From: Halolamina pelagica
GTDB taxonomy: Archaea; Halobacteriota; Halobacteria; Halobacteriales; Haloferacaceae
Reading direction: 5' to 3'
DNA length: 64,000 bases
Assembly (NCBI RefSeq): GCF_900115675.1
Contig: NZ_FOXI01000001.1
Location: forward strand, 310,001-374,000
Under the pieces are notes generated by a model. The model did no database searches. It was not told where the DNA came from and was given only the letters and a program-made list of their open reading frames with translations. Shown in pieces: positions 1 through 7,946 of this stretch. The translations under genes were made by a program, and so were the position numbers. Each line of letters starts with the position of its first letter. Position 1 is the stretch's first letter.

Positions 1-398
1 GGGGGAGCTACGAGGGCCCGCACCACCTCGACACCGACCTCGTGGACATGCTGCCGACGCTGTACGAGGCCGACATCTCCGGGCTCAGCGTCGAGCAGGC
101 GAACCCGCGCCACCAGCACGAGTACCGCGCGTTCGCCGAGCACCCGCTGCCCGACGGCTGGACGCTCATCCCGGGCGTCGTCGACGTGAAGACCAACATC
201 ATCGACCACCCCGAGACGATCGCCGACCGCATCGAGCGCGTGGCGAACGTGGTCCCGGACGACACCGAGATCGTCGCCGCGCCGGACTGCGGGTTCGGCA
301 CGCAGGCCGGCCTCGGCATGGTCCACCCCGACATCGCGTGGCCCAAACTCGAAGCGCTCGTCGAGGGCGCGGAGATCGCCTCCGATCGCCTGCGGTAG
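1..398 (+). CDS. metE: Methionine synthase, cobalamin-independent (MetE C-terminal domain), 5'-truncated
   Basis: Partial gene entering from the left edge; the frame is open from base 3. MetE-type enzymes transfer a methyl group from a methyl-folate or related donor to homocysteine to make methionine in the cytoplasm. The visible C-terminal part holds the family signatures: an 'EQANPRHQHEY' segment, 'LIPGVVDVKTN', and 'APDCGFGTQ', whose Cys is the last zinc ligand of the catalytic site. Haloarchaea usually split MetE into separate N- and C-terminal genes, so this is probably the catalytic C-terminal protein. The N-terminus lies outside the window. Confidence 0.93.
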   Translation, partial: GSYEGPHHLDTDLVDMLPTLYEADISGLSVEQANPRHQHEYRAFAEHPLPDGWTLIPGVVDVKTNIIDHPETIADRIERVANVVPDDTEIVAAPDCGFGTQAGLGMVHPDIAWPKLEALVEGAEIASDRLR

Positions 399-414
399 GA
401 CCACAACGCTCTTC

Positions 415-430
415 TTTAGGCTCACCAAAA
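415..430. promoter_or_regulatory. Imperfect TTTAGG-N4-CCAAAA repeat in the promoter of the GMC operon
   Basis: TTTAGG, four bases, then CCAAAA, ending 10 bases before the ATG at 441. It resembles the perfect TTTAGG/CCTAAA repeat at 2642-2657 in sequence and in distance from the start codon. It may simply contain a TATA element (TTTAGG) of a short-leader promoter. Operator function is inference. Confidence 0.35.
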
Positions 431-440
431 TCCTGGGCAG

Positions 441-992
441 ATGCGGCTCACCCGACGGGACGCGCTCGCGGCGCTGTCGGCGGTCGGCGCCGGCGGCGTC
501 GCCGGCTGTTCCGCGCCGAGTGCAGCGCGGGACGACGAGACGACGACGGCGAGCGACGCGAACCCGCCCGAACTCGGCGAGGACGAGTTGGAGACGCTGG
601 TCGCGCTCGCGGCCGTCCTCTACCCAAGCGAGGTCGAGAACGCCGCCGAGTTCGTGGAGGCGTACGTCCGACCGCGCGTGCGCGACCGGCCGGAGCACGG
701 GCGCGGGATGGTCGCCGCGATCGAAACGCTCGACGAGTACGCCGAGAACCTCGAAGGCGAACGCTACGCCGCGCTCGACGCCGCGGCGAGGGAGGAGCTG
801 CTCGCCTACATGGCCGTCGACACGGCCGACCCGGACCCCGACGGCGACGACGACGAGCGCGTGCGCTACTACCTCGTGAACGATCTGCTGTTCGGCCTCT
901 ACGCGTCGCCGACGGGGGCGTCGCTGGCCGGACTCGAGAACCCGCCGGGATATCCGGGTGGGACAGCGAGCTACCAGAAGGGGCCGGAATGA
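441..992 (+). CDS. Gluconate 2-dehydrogenase subunit 3-like Tat lipoprotein
   Basis: 183 aa. The N-terminus has a twin-arginine signal (TRRDAL, residues 4-9), a hydrophobic stretch and a lipobox ending AGC with Cys23, so export by Tat and lipid anchoring outside the cell are likely. The remainder is acidic and helical, matching the small third subunit of membrane-bound GMC-type sugar dehydrogenases. Its stop overlaps the start of the GMC oxidoreductase (ATGA), so the two are co-translated and probably form one complex. As in other such pairs, the small subunit may carry the large one through Tat. The substrate cannot be read from the sequence. Confidence 0.8.
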   Translation: MRLTRRDALAALSAVGAGGVAGCSAPSAARDDETTTASDANPPELGEDELETLVALAAVLYPSEVENAAEFVEAYVRPRVRDRPEHGRGMVAAIETLDEYAENLEGERYAALDAAAREELLAYMAVDTADPDPDGDDDERVRYYLVNDLLFGLYASPTGASLAGLENPPGYPGGTASYQKGPE

Positions 993-2584
993 GTCAACCG
1001 GACCGAACACCCACGGAGAACGCCGACGTGTGCGTCGTCGGTGCCGGGCCCGCGGGCGCGATCGTCGCCGACCGCCTCGCGAGCGCGGGTCACGAGGTGA
1101 TCGTGCTGGAGGCTGGCCCGCGGTTCGACCCCGACGAGCGCGAGGAGCGTATGGAGACCCACCTCCGGCCCGGCGACGACACGCCGATCTGGGGGATGGG
1201 CGGGCCCCGGGACGCCTACACCTCGGGCGGTGAGCGGCTCTACCCCCTCAACGCCGCCCGCGTGAAGGGCGTCGGCGGCTCGACACTCCACTGGCAGGGG
1301 ATGGTGATGCGGATGCACGAGCAGGACTTCCGGGTGGACTCGGAGCTGGGGGTCGCCGAGGACTGGCCCGTCGACTACGACGACCTCCGGCCCTACTACG
1401 CCGCCGCAGAGGAGGCGCTCGCTGTCGCCGGCGCGTCGGACAACCCGTTCGCGCCGCCACGGGAGGAGCCCCACCCGATGCCCGCGTTCCCGCCCTCCTA
1501 CAGCGACTCGCTGTTCGCGGAGGCCTGCGAGGAACTGGGGATCGCCACCCACTCGGTGCCGAACGCACGGAACTCCGAGCCAACCGACGAGGCCAGCGCC
1601 TGCGTGGGCTACGGCACCTGTCGCCCGGTCTGTCCCTCGGGCGCGAAGTACGACGCGACCCGCCACGTCGACAGCGCCCAGGAGGGGGGCGCCAGGGTCG
1701 TCGACGAGGTGCCGGTCCAGCGGCTCGAACACGACGACTCGGGCGAGAAGGTGACTGCTGCTGTCTATGTGACTCCCGAGGGTAAGGAGTACCGACAGGA
1801 GGCCGACGAGTTCGTCCTCGCCGCCGGCGGCGTCGAGACGCCGCGCTTGCTCCTCCTCTCCGAGAGCGAGCAGTACCCCGACGGGCTGGCGAACGGTTCC
1901 GGCGCGGTCGGGCGGTACTTCATGGACCACCTGTTCGCCGGCGTCGGCGGCCGCCTCGACGAGCGCACCCGCCAGAAGCACGTCGGCTTCAACACGACCG
2001 AGAGCCACCAGTTCTACGACCGCGAGGACGACAGCCGGGGGGCGATCAAACTGGAGTTCCTCAACTACGCCGGCCCGGCGCCGGCGGACATCGCGATGGG
2101 CGCCGACAGCTTCGGCGACGACCTGCTCGCGGAGATCCGCGAGGGGTACGGCAACCACGTCGCGATGGGCGCGCTCGTCGAGCAGTTCCCGCGCGCGGAG
2201 AACCGCATCACGCTCGACCGCTCGCGGACCGACGACCACGGCAACCCCGTCCCCGAGGTGATCTGGTCGCTCGACGACCGCACGCGCCGCACCATCGAGC
2301 GCGCCAACGAGATCCAGCGCGCGGTGTTGGAGGAGTTGGGCGCCGACATCGAGTGGGTCGTCGGCCCGGACGCGACCGGCCCGGCGTACCACCACATGGG
2401 CACGACCCGGATGGGGACCGATCCCGACGCGAGCGTCGTCGACGCCGACCTCCGAACCCACGATCTCGCGAACCTCTCCATCGCCGGCAGCTCCGTGTTC
2501 GTCACCGGCGGCGCGATGAACCCGACGCTCACCATCGCCGCGCTGGCGCTGAAAGCCGCGGACGCGATCGACGCCCGGCTCTGA
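989..2584 (+). CDS. GMC family oxidoreductase (FAD, gluconate dehydrogenase large-subunit type)
   Basis: 531 aa. The ATG at 989 overlaps the preceding stop; the frame stays open far upstream, but only this start places the Rossmann fold at the N-terminus (GAGPAG at 18-23, then LEAGP). A Cys-rich segment (CVGYGTCRPVCPSG, about residues 205-220) and the C-terminal HHMGTTRMG (His468/His469) plus Asn511 in GGAMNPT give the GMC active-site pair. The enzyme should oxidise an alcohol or sugar and pass electrons to the membrane. It has no signal of its own, so export by piggyback on the upstream Tat subunit is inferred. Confidence 0.88.
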   Translation: MSQPDRTPTENADVCVVGAGPAGAIVADRLASAGHEVIVLEAGPRFDPDEREERMETHLRPGDDTPIWGMGGPRDAYTSGGERLYPLNAARVKGVGGSTLHWQGMVMRMHEQDFRVDSELGVAEDWPVDYDDLRPYYAAAEEALAVAGASDNPFAPPREEPHPMPAFPPSYSDSLFAEACEELGIATHSVPNARNSEPTDEASACVGYGTCRPVCPSGAKYDATRHVDSAQEGGARVVDEVPVQRLEHDDSGEKVTAAVYVTPEGKEYRQEADEFVLAAGGVETPRLLLLSESEQYPDGLANGSGAVGRYFMDHLFAGVGGRLDERTRQKHVGFNTTESHQFYDREDDSRGAIKLEFLNYAGPAPADIAMGADSFGDDLLAEIREGYGNHVAMGALVEQFPRAENRITLDRSRTDDHGNPVPEVIWSLDDRTRRTIERANEIQRAVLEELGADIEWVVGPDATGPAYHHMGTTRMGTDPDASVVDADLRTHDLANLSIAGSSVFVTGGAMNPTLTIAALALKAADAIDARL

Positions 2585-2641
2585 GTCGGCGTCACTTCAG
2601 CCACGCGACCAATTTTTGGCCGCCCGAAAAATCGGCAGGGT

Positions 2642-2657
2642 TTTAGGACTCCCTAAA
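2642..2657. promoter_or_regulatory. Perfect inverted repeat TTTAGG-ACTC-CCTAAA over the iron-operon promoter
   Basis: Six-base arms with a four-base spacer lie 13 bases before the ATG at 2671. The left arm doubles as the probable TATA element of a short-leader transcript. TTAGG/CCTAA symmetry resembles DtxR/IdeR/SirR-type iron-regulator boxes, and the operon downstream encodes an Fe(III) ABC transporter. A repressor binding here would block TBP or TFB. Regulator identity is inference; no regulator gene is adjacent. Confidence 0.5.
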
Positions 2658-2670
2658 CAACCCGCTGGTA

Positions 2671-3831
2671 ATGAGTGAGCAGGACATCTGCGTGATCGTC
2701 CCGACGATACGGGAGTACGAGTGCATGCGGGAGTACGTCGCGAACGCTCGCGAGTACGGGTTCGACACCGACCGCCTGTTCGTCGTGCTGGTCACGGAGG
2801 ACTTCTGCGACACCGACGAGATGGCGGCGATGCTCGACGACCTCGGCGTCGACGGCGCCGTCTTCGACGGGACCGCACGCGAGGCGTGGTTCGCCGAGCA
2901 GGGCGTCGACGACTACAGCCACTTGATCCCCGAAGCCAGCCACGCCCAGACCTCCTTCGGCCTGCTGTACATGTGGGCGAACGAGCGCTTCGAGTACGGC
3001 GTGTTCATCGACGACGACACGCTGCCCCACGACGAGGACTTCTTCGGCACCCACATGGAGAACCTCGCCTACGAGGGCGAGATCGAGGCCCGCGCTTCCG
3101 ACGAGTCCTGGGTCAACGTGCTGGACGACGCCGACGCCGATCTCTACCCGCGTGGGTACCCCTACGCGGCGATGGACGAGGACCTGGAGCGCGAGCCCAC
3201 CCGCGTCGACGACGTCGTCGCTTCGCAGGGTCTTTGGACGAACGTCCCCGACCTCGACGCAGTGCGAATCCTGATGGACGGCGACCTGCAGGGACAGGCC
3301 CAGAGTCGGACCGCCCGGGCCGACTTCGGCGAGGACTTCGTCGCCGCCGAGGGCCAGTACCTGACGGTCTGCTCGATGAACCTCGCGTTCCGCCGCGAGG
3401 TGATCCCGGCGTTCTACCAGCTGCCGATGGACGACAACCGCTGGGACGTGGGCCGCTTCGACGACATCTGGTCGGGGCTGTTCCTCAAACGGGCCTGTGA
3501 CGTGCTGGGCAAGCAGGTGTACAACGGCGGCCCGCTGTGTGAGCACAACAAGGCCCCGCGCTCGACGTTCGACGACCTGCAGAACGAGGTCGCGGGCCTC
3601 GAACTCAACGAGCACGTCTGGGAAGTGATCGACGACGCCGCCGCCGGCGCGAGCTCCTACCGCGAGGCGTTCGCGTCGATGGCCGACGCGCTCGCCGCCG
3701 GCGACTTCGAGGCGTGGAACAACGGCGAGTTCCTGAACTACTGTGGTGAATACATGAACGACTGGCTCGACTGTCTCGACGCGCTGGAAACGCCCGCCGC
3801 CGACCGTGTGGAGGTGCCCGCCGATGACTGA
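2671..3831 (+). CDS. GT75-like glycosyltransferase (alpha-1,4-glucan-protein synthase / RGP family)
   Basis: 386 aa, cytoplasmic. The N-terminus 'ICVIVPTIREYECM' is the nucleotide-binding start of GT-A folds. 'FIDDDTLPHDEDFF' near residue 112 supplies the DxD metal and nucleotide-sugar motif. 'SMNLAFRREVIPAFYQLPMD' matches the reversibly glycosylated polypeptide/UDP-arabinopyranose mutase family (GT75). Haloarchaeal members are usually labelled alpha-1,4-glucan-protein synthase without biochemical proof. It heads the operon and overlaps the iron-binding protein gene by 8 bases, an odd partner for a metal transporter. It could modify the exported binding protein or a cell-surface glycan; this is speculative. 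Confidence 0.75.
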   Translation: MSEQDICVIVPTIREYECMREYVANAREYGFDTDRLFVVLVTEDFCDTDEMAAMLDDLGVDGAVFDGTAREAWFAEQGVDDYSHLIPEASHAQTSFGLLYMWANERFEYGVFIDDDTLPHDEDFFGTHMENLAYEGEIEARASDESWVNVLDDADADLYPRGYPYAAMDEDLEREPTRVDDVVASQGLWTNVPDLDAVRILMDGDLQGQAQSRTARADFGEDFVAAEGQYLTVCSMNLAFRREVIPAFYQLPMDDNRWDVGRFDDIWSGLFLKRACDVLGKQVYNGGPLCEHNKAPRSTFDDLQNEVAGLELNEHVWEVIDDAAAGASSYREAFASMADALAAGDFEAWNNGEFLNYCGEYMNDWLDCLDALETPAADRVEVPADD

Positions 3832-5005
3832 GGAACCGACCTCCAAGCGCCGGCGCCGCCTGCTCGCGAGCATCGCGAGCGCCGGCCTCGTCGGCGTCGC
3901 CGGCTGTGGCGGCGGCGGCACCGAAACCGACGGCCCCGGGGGCGACGGTACCGACACGCCGACTGGCGGGAACGAAACCATCGGCGACGCCGAGTTCTCC
4001 GAGTTCCGGGGCTCCGGCGCGCTCGCGCAGGGCCGCGAGGAGATCAGCGGGACGCGCATCGAGGACCTCCCGAACCTCGAGGGCGAGCTCACGATCTACC
4101 TCGGCGGCGGGGAGGGCGGCCTCTACCGCGACCTGATCAACAAGCTCGAGGACATCTACCCCGACTTCGAGGCGACGCCGCGGGCCTCCGGCACCGCCGA
4201 CGCCGCGAACACCCTCATCAGCGAGGGGGCGGCCACGCCCGCCGACGTGTTCTGGTCGGTCGACGCCGGGTCGCTGGCGGCCGTCGCCGCCGAGGACCTG
4301 ACGACCGAACTCCCGAGTGACGTGACCGACCCCGTGCCCGACGAGTTCCACCCCAACAGCGAGTGGGTCGGGACTGCGGGCCGCGCTCGCGCGATCCCGT
4401 ACAACACCGACGCGCTCGACGAGAGCGAGATCCCCGACGACGTGATGGACCTGCCCGGCTCGGGCATCGCCGGCGACATGGGTTGGGCGCCGACCTACGG
4501 TGCCTTCCAGGCGTTCATCACCGCGATGCGGATCACCGAGGGCGAGGACGCCACCCGACAGTGGATCCAGGGGATGGTCGACGCCGGCATCACGGAGTAC
4601 GCGAACGAGTTCTTCGTCTCCAACGCCGTCGCAGACGGGGAACTCCGGGCCGGCTTCGCCAACCACTACTACGCGCTCCGCGTGCAGGCCGCGCGGCCGA
4701 GCGCGCCGATCGACCTCGCCTTCACCAGCGGCGACGCGGGCGCGCTGATCAACGTCGCCGGCGCCGCCGTGCTCTCGGCGAGCCCCAAGCAGGAGCTCGC
4801 ACAGAACTTCGTCCGCCACCTGCTCTCGGCCGAAGTCCAAGAGTACTTTGCCACCCGCGCGTACGCTTACCCGATGATTCCGGGCGTGCCGCCCGTCGGT
4901 GGCCTCCCCCGCATCGACGAGCTCAACCCGCCGGAGTTCGACCTGGCGAAGCTCTCGAACATCGGCCCGACAGTGGACCTCATGCGGGAGGTGGGCGTGC
5001 TCTGA
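3824..5005 (+). CDS. Fe(III) ABC transporter substrate-binding lipoprotein (FutA/FbpA type)
   Basis: 393 aa. The ATG at 3824 was chosen because it gives a four-Arg Tat-like leader (KRRRRLLAS) and a lipobox ending AGC at Cys28, followed by a Gly/Asp/Thr linker. The mature part is a type II periplasmic-binding fold: 'LTIYLGGGEGGLYRDLI', 'ADVFWSVDAGSLAA', 'ARAIPYNTDAL'. The last third has 'GAAVLSASPKQELAQNFVRHLLSAE', typical of iron-binding proteins of the Fbp/Fut/Sfu group. It overlaps the permease gene by one base. Fe(III) is the best substrate guess; thiamine and other anion proteins share the fold. Confidence 0.87.
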   Translation: MTEEPTSKRRRRLLASIASAGLVGVAGCGGGGTETDGPGGDGTDTPTGGNETIGDAEFSEFRGSGALAQGREEISGTRIEDLPNLEGELTIYLGGGEGGLYRDLINKLEDIYPDFEATPRASGTADAANTLISEGAATPADVFWSVDAGSLAAVAAEDLTTELPSDVTDPVPDEFHPNSEWVGTAGRARAIPYNTDALDESEIPDDVMDLPGSGIAGDMGWAPTYGAFQAFITAMRITEGEDATRQWIQGMVDAGITEYANEFFVSNAVADGELRAGFANHYYALRVQAARPSAPIDLAFTSGDAGALINVAGAAVLSASPKQELAQNFVRHLLSAEVQEYFATRAYAYPMIPGVPPVGGLPRIDELNPPEFDLAKLSNIGPTVDLMREVGVL

Positions 5006-6669
5006 TGGGCGCCGTCGGCGACGCCGCGGGGGAGTCCGCGGGGGTCCGCCAGCGACTTCGCCGCTTCCTGGGCCTGGACGACGACGGCGTTTCGACGCCG
5101 CTGGTCCTGCTCTCGGGGGCGATCGCCGCCGCGGTCCTGTCGCCGCTGATCTGGCTGTTGCTACGGGCGAGCGAGGTGCCGACCGACGAGGCGCTCTCGC
5201 TGATCGGCTCCTCGGGCGACGTGTTCGCCAACAGCCTCGCGCTCGTCGCCGTCGTCACGACGGCCTCCGTCCTGCTCGGCGTGCCGCTGGCGGTGCTGAC
5301 GGTGCAGACCGACCTGCCGTTCCGCCGGTTCTGGACCGTCGTCATCGCGCTACCGCTGGTGATCCCCAGCTACGTCGGCGCGTTCGCGTACATCTCGGCG
5401 TTCGGCCCCGACGGCGCGCTGGCCGACGCGCTGGCGCCGTTCGGGGTCCAGATCCCCGAGGTGTACGGGCTGGGCGGCACCGCGCTGGTGCTGACGCTGT
5501 TCGTCTACCCCTACGTGTTCCTCACGACTCGGGCGGCGCTGCTCTCCTTCGACGAGACGCAGTTGGAGGCCGCACGCACGCTGAACGTCGGGTACCTCTC
5601 GGCGTTCCGCCGGGTGATCCTGCCGCAGATCCTCCCCGCGGTGACCGCGGGCGGACTGCTGGTCGCGCTGTACGCGCTCTCGGACTTCGGGACGCCGTCG
5701 ATCATGCAGTACGACGTGTTCACGCGGATGATCTACGTCGAACTCAACAGCTTCGGCGACGGCCGCAACAACGCCACGCTGCTGTCGCTCCAGCTGCTCA
5801 CCGTGACGGCCGTCGTCGTCGCGCTGGAGTCGCGGATCGGTAGCGGCGAGGACTCCGGCTACGGCGCGGCGGCGTCGTCGACGGCGATGATCTCGCTGGG
5901 ACGGCTGCGCTGGCCGGCGATGCTGCTGCCGGCGCTGGTCTCGACGTTCACGCTCGCGCTCCCGGTCGGCATCCTGACGATGTGGTTCGTCCGGGCCGAG
6001 GCGCTCGCCTACGAGGTCGGCGGCCGGGCGTTCGAGTGGGGGTTCGCCCTCAACTCGGTCTACGTCGCCGCGCTCGCGGCGGCGGCGACGCTGGCGCTCG
6101 CGATCCCCGTGGCGTACTACTCGGGGCGCTCGCGGGCGCGCTTCGCGTGGCTGGCCGAGCGCGCGACCTACCTCGGCTACGCGATGCCGGGGGTCGTGCT
6201 CGCGCTCGCGCTGGTGTTCTTCAGCAGCAACCAGCTGGCGGCGTGGTTCGGGCCGAGCGTGGCCCGAGCCGTCTACCAGTCGCTCCCGCTGCTGGTGTTC
6301 GCCTACGTGGTTCGATTCCTCCCGCAGGCCGTCGGCGCGTCGCGCTCGTCGGTGCTCGGCGTCGACCCCGCACTGCTCGGCGCGGCGCGCGTGCTGGGTG
6401 AGCCGCCGCGGCGGGTGTTCCGGCGAGTGACGCTGCCGCTGATCGCGCCCGGCGTGCTCGCGGGCGCCGCGCTGGTCTTCCTCACGACGATGAAGGAACT
6501 CGACACGACGTTGATCCTGCACCCGACAGGGTTTACAACGCTGGTGACGTACATCTGGCGAGTTCAGGAGGGCGGCTACTACGGCCGGGCGGCGCTGCCG
6601 GCGCTGGTGCTGGTGGTGGTGTCCGGGCTCTCGATGATCCCCCTCCTCGTTCAGGGACGCGACAAATGA
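5005..6669 (+). CDS. Fe(III) ABC transporter permease, fused double domain (FbpB/FutB)
   Basis: 554 aa, about twelve membrane segments. Two copies of the binding-protein-dependent permease domain are fused. Each has a cytoplasmic EAA-type loop: 'EAARTLNVGYLSAFRRVILP' in the first half and 'GAARVLGEPPRRVFRRVTLP' in the second. The fused two-domain form is normal for the iron(III) Fbp family. The start ATG at 5005 shares an A with the stop of the binding-protein gene, and the end overlaps the ATPase start (ATGA), so the three are tightly coupled. Confidence 0.9.
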   Translation: MGAVGDAAGESAGVRQRLRRFLGLDDDGVSTPLVLLSGAIAAAVLSPLIWLLLRASEVPTDEALSLIGSSGDVFANSLALVAVVTTASVLLGVPLAVLTVQTDLPFRRFWTVVIALPLVIPSYVGAFAYISAFGPDGALADALAPFGVQIPEVYGLGGTALVLTLFVYPYVFLTTRAALLSFDETQLEAARTLNVGYLSAFRRVILPQILPAVTAGGLLVALYALSDFGTPSIMQYDVFTRMIYVELNSFGDGRNNATLLSLQLLTVTAVVVALESRIGSGEDSGYGAAASSTAMISLGRLRWPAMLLPALVSTFTLALPVGILTMWFVRAEALAYEVGGRAFEWGFALNSVYVAALAAAATLALAIPVAYYSGRSRARFAWLAERATYLGYAMPGVVLALALVFFSSNQLAAWFGPSVARAVYQSLPLLVFAYVVRFLPQAVGASRSSVLGVDPALLGAARVLGEPPRRVFRRVTLPLIAPGVLAGAALVFLTTMKELDTTLILHPTGFTTLVTYIWRVQEGGYYGRAALPALVLVVVSGLSMIPLLVQGRDK

Positions 6670-7946
6670 GCAAGCAACCCACATCCACGACCGACGGGCC
6701 GAGGGCGGAGCGAGCAGCCGAGCGCACTGACTCGACGGTCGCCGACGACGCCGACGCGGTGCTGGAACTCACGAACGTCGCGAAGGAGTTCGCGGGCGAA
6801 CGCGCCGTCGACGGCGTCGACCTCACCGTTCGCGAGGGCGAACTGCTCACGCTGCTGGGCCCTTCCGGCTGCGGGAAGACGACGACGCTCCGGGCCATCG
6901 CCGGCCTCGAGTCGCCGACGGAGGGGACCGTCCGCGTCGCCGACGAGATCGTCGCCGGCGACGGTCGGGAGGTCCCCCCGGAGGATCGCGACGTGGGGAT
7001 GGTGTTCCAGGAGTTCGCGCTCTTCCCCCACCTCTCGGTCGCCGAGAACGTCGCCTTCGGCCTCGACGACCCCGACAGCGAGGCCGCCGACCGGCGCGTC
7101 GACGACCTGCTCGACCTGGTCGGCCTCGACGGCTACGGCGACCGCTCGCCCGCCGACCTCTCGGGCGGCCAGCGCCAGCGGGTCGCGCTCGCGCGCTCGC
7201 TCGCCCCCGAACCCGACGTGTTGCTGCTCGACGAACCGTTCTCGAACCTCGACGTGGCGCTCAGGGTCGAGATGCGCGAGGAGGTCGCCCGCATCCTCAA
7301 CGAGGCCGGCGTCACGGCCGTCTCAGTCACCCACGATCAGGAGGAGGCGCTGTCGATCTCAGACCGCGTCGCGGTGATGTCCGAGGGTCAGATCGAACAG
7401 GTCGGTAGCCCGGCGTCGCTGTTCGAACACCCCGAGTCCCGCTTCGTCGCCTCCTTCCTCGGGCAGGCCAGCTTCGTTCCGGGGAAGGTCACCGAGAGCT
7501 CGGTCGACACGGTCATCGGCTCCTACGGCCGCGATCTGCTGGAGGGTGTGACCGACGAGTACGTCGGCGCCGACGTCGACGTGCTGGTCCGGCCGGACGA
7601 CCTCCGGCTCAGCCCCGTCGACGGCGAGGCCGGCCCGATCTCCGCCGAGACCCAACCGGTTCCCACCGCCGACGGCGGGACTGCGTTCGGCGTTGAGGAC
7701 GACGGCCGATCTACGCCGTCGACCTCGACCGACGACGACGGCCGTTCAGCGCCGTCGACCTCCACCGCCGACGGCGAGGTGGTTCAACGGCAGTACACCG
7801 GCCCCTCCTTCGTCTACCACGTACAACTCGACGACGGCCCCGTCGTCCGGTGTCTCCACAACCACGCCGAGGAGGTCGAGATCGGTGAGCGTGTGAGCGT
7901 CCGACTCGTGGCCGACCACACGCTCGCGTGGTACCCCGCGGCGTAG
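6666..7946 (+). CDS. Fe(III) ABC transporter ATP-binding protein with repeat insertion (FbpC/PotA-like)
   Basis: 426 aa. The nucleotide-binding domain is complete: Walker A 'GPSGCGKTT', Q-loop 'MVFQEFALFPHL', signature 'LSGGQRQR', Walker B 'VLLLDEPFSNLD', and the switch His in 'SVTHDQEEAL'. The C-terminal TOBE regulatory domain is interrupted near residues 345-368 by a low-complexity insert made of two 12-residue repeats (DDGRSTPSTSTD, then DDGRSAPSTSTA). An N-terminal tail of about 30 residues precedes the domain. It energises the permease encoded just upstream. TOBE-type ATPases also serve sugar, polyamine and molybdate uptake, but the neighbours favour iron. Confidence 0.88.
   Translation: MSKQPTSTTDGPRAERAAERTDSTVADDADAVLELTNVAKEFAGERAVDGVDLTVREGELLTLLGPSGCGKTTTLRAIAGLESPTEGTVRVADEIVAGDGREVPPEDRDVGMVFQEFALFPHLSVAENVAFGLDDPDSEAADRRVDDLLDLVGLDGYGDRSPADLSGGQRQRVALARSLAPEPDVLLLDEPFSNLDVALRVEMREEVARILNEAGVTAVSVTHDQEEALSISDRVAVMSEGQIEQVGSPASLFEHPESRFVASFLGQASFVPGKVTESSVDTVIGSYGRDLLEGVTDEYVGADVDVLVRPDDLRLSPVDGEAGPISAETQPVPTADGGTAFGVEDDGRSTPSTSTDDDGRSAPSTSTADGEVVQRQYTGPSFVYHVQLDDGPVVRCLHNHAEEVEIGERVSVRLVADHTLAWYPAA

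Noticed and set aside
338-988. N-terminal extension of the GMC oxidoreductase frame
   Set aside because: Arg/Gly-rich shadow of the Tat lipoprotein gene. The start at 989 places the FAD motif correctly and overlaps the upstream stop.
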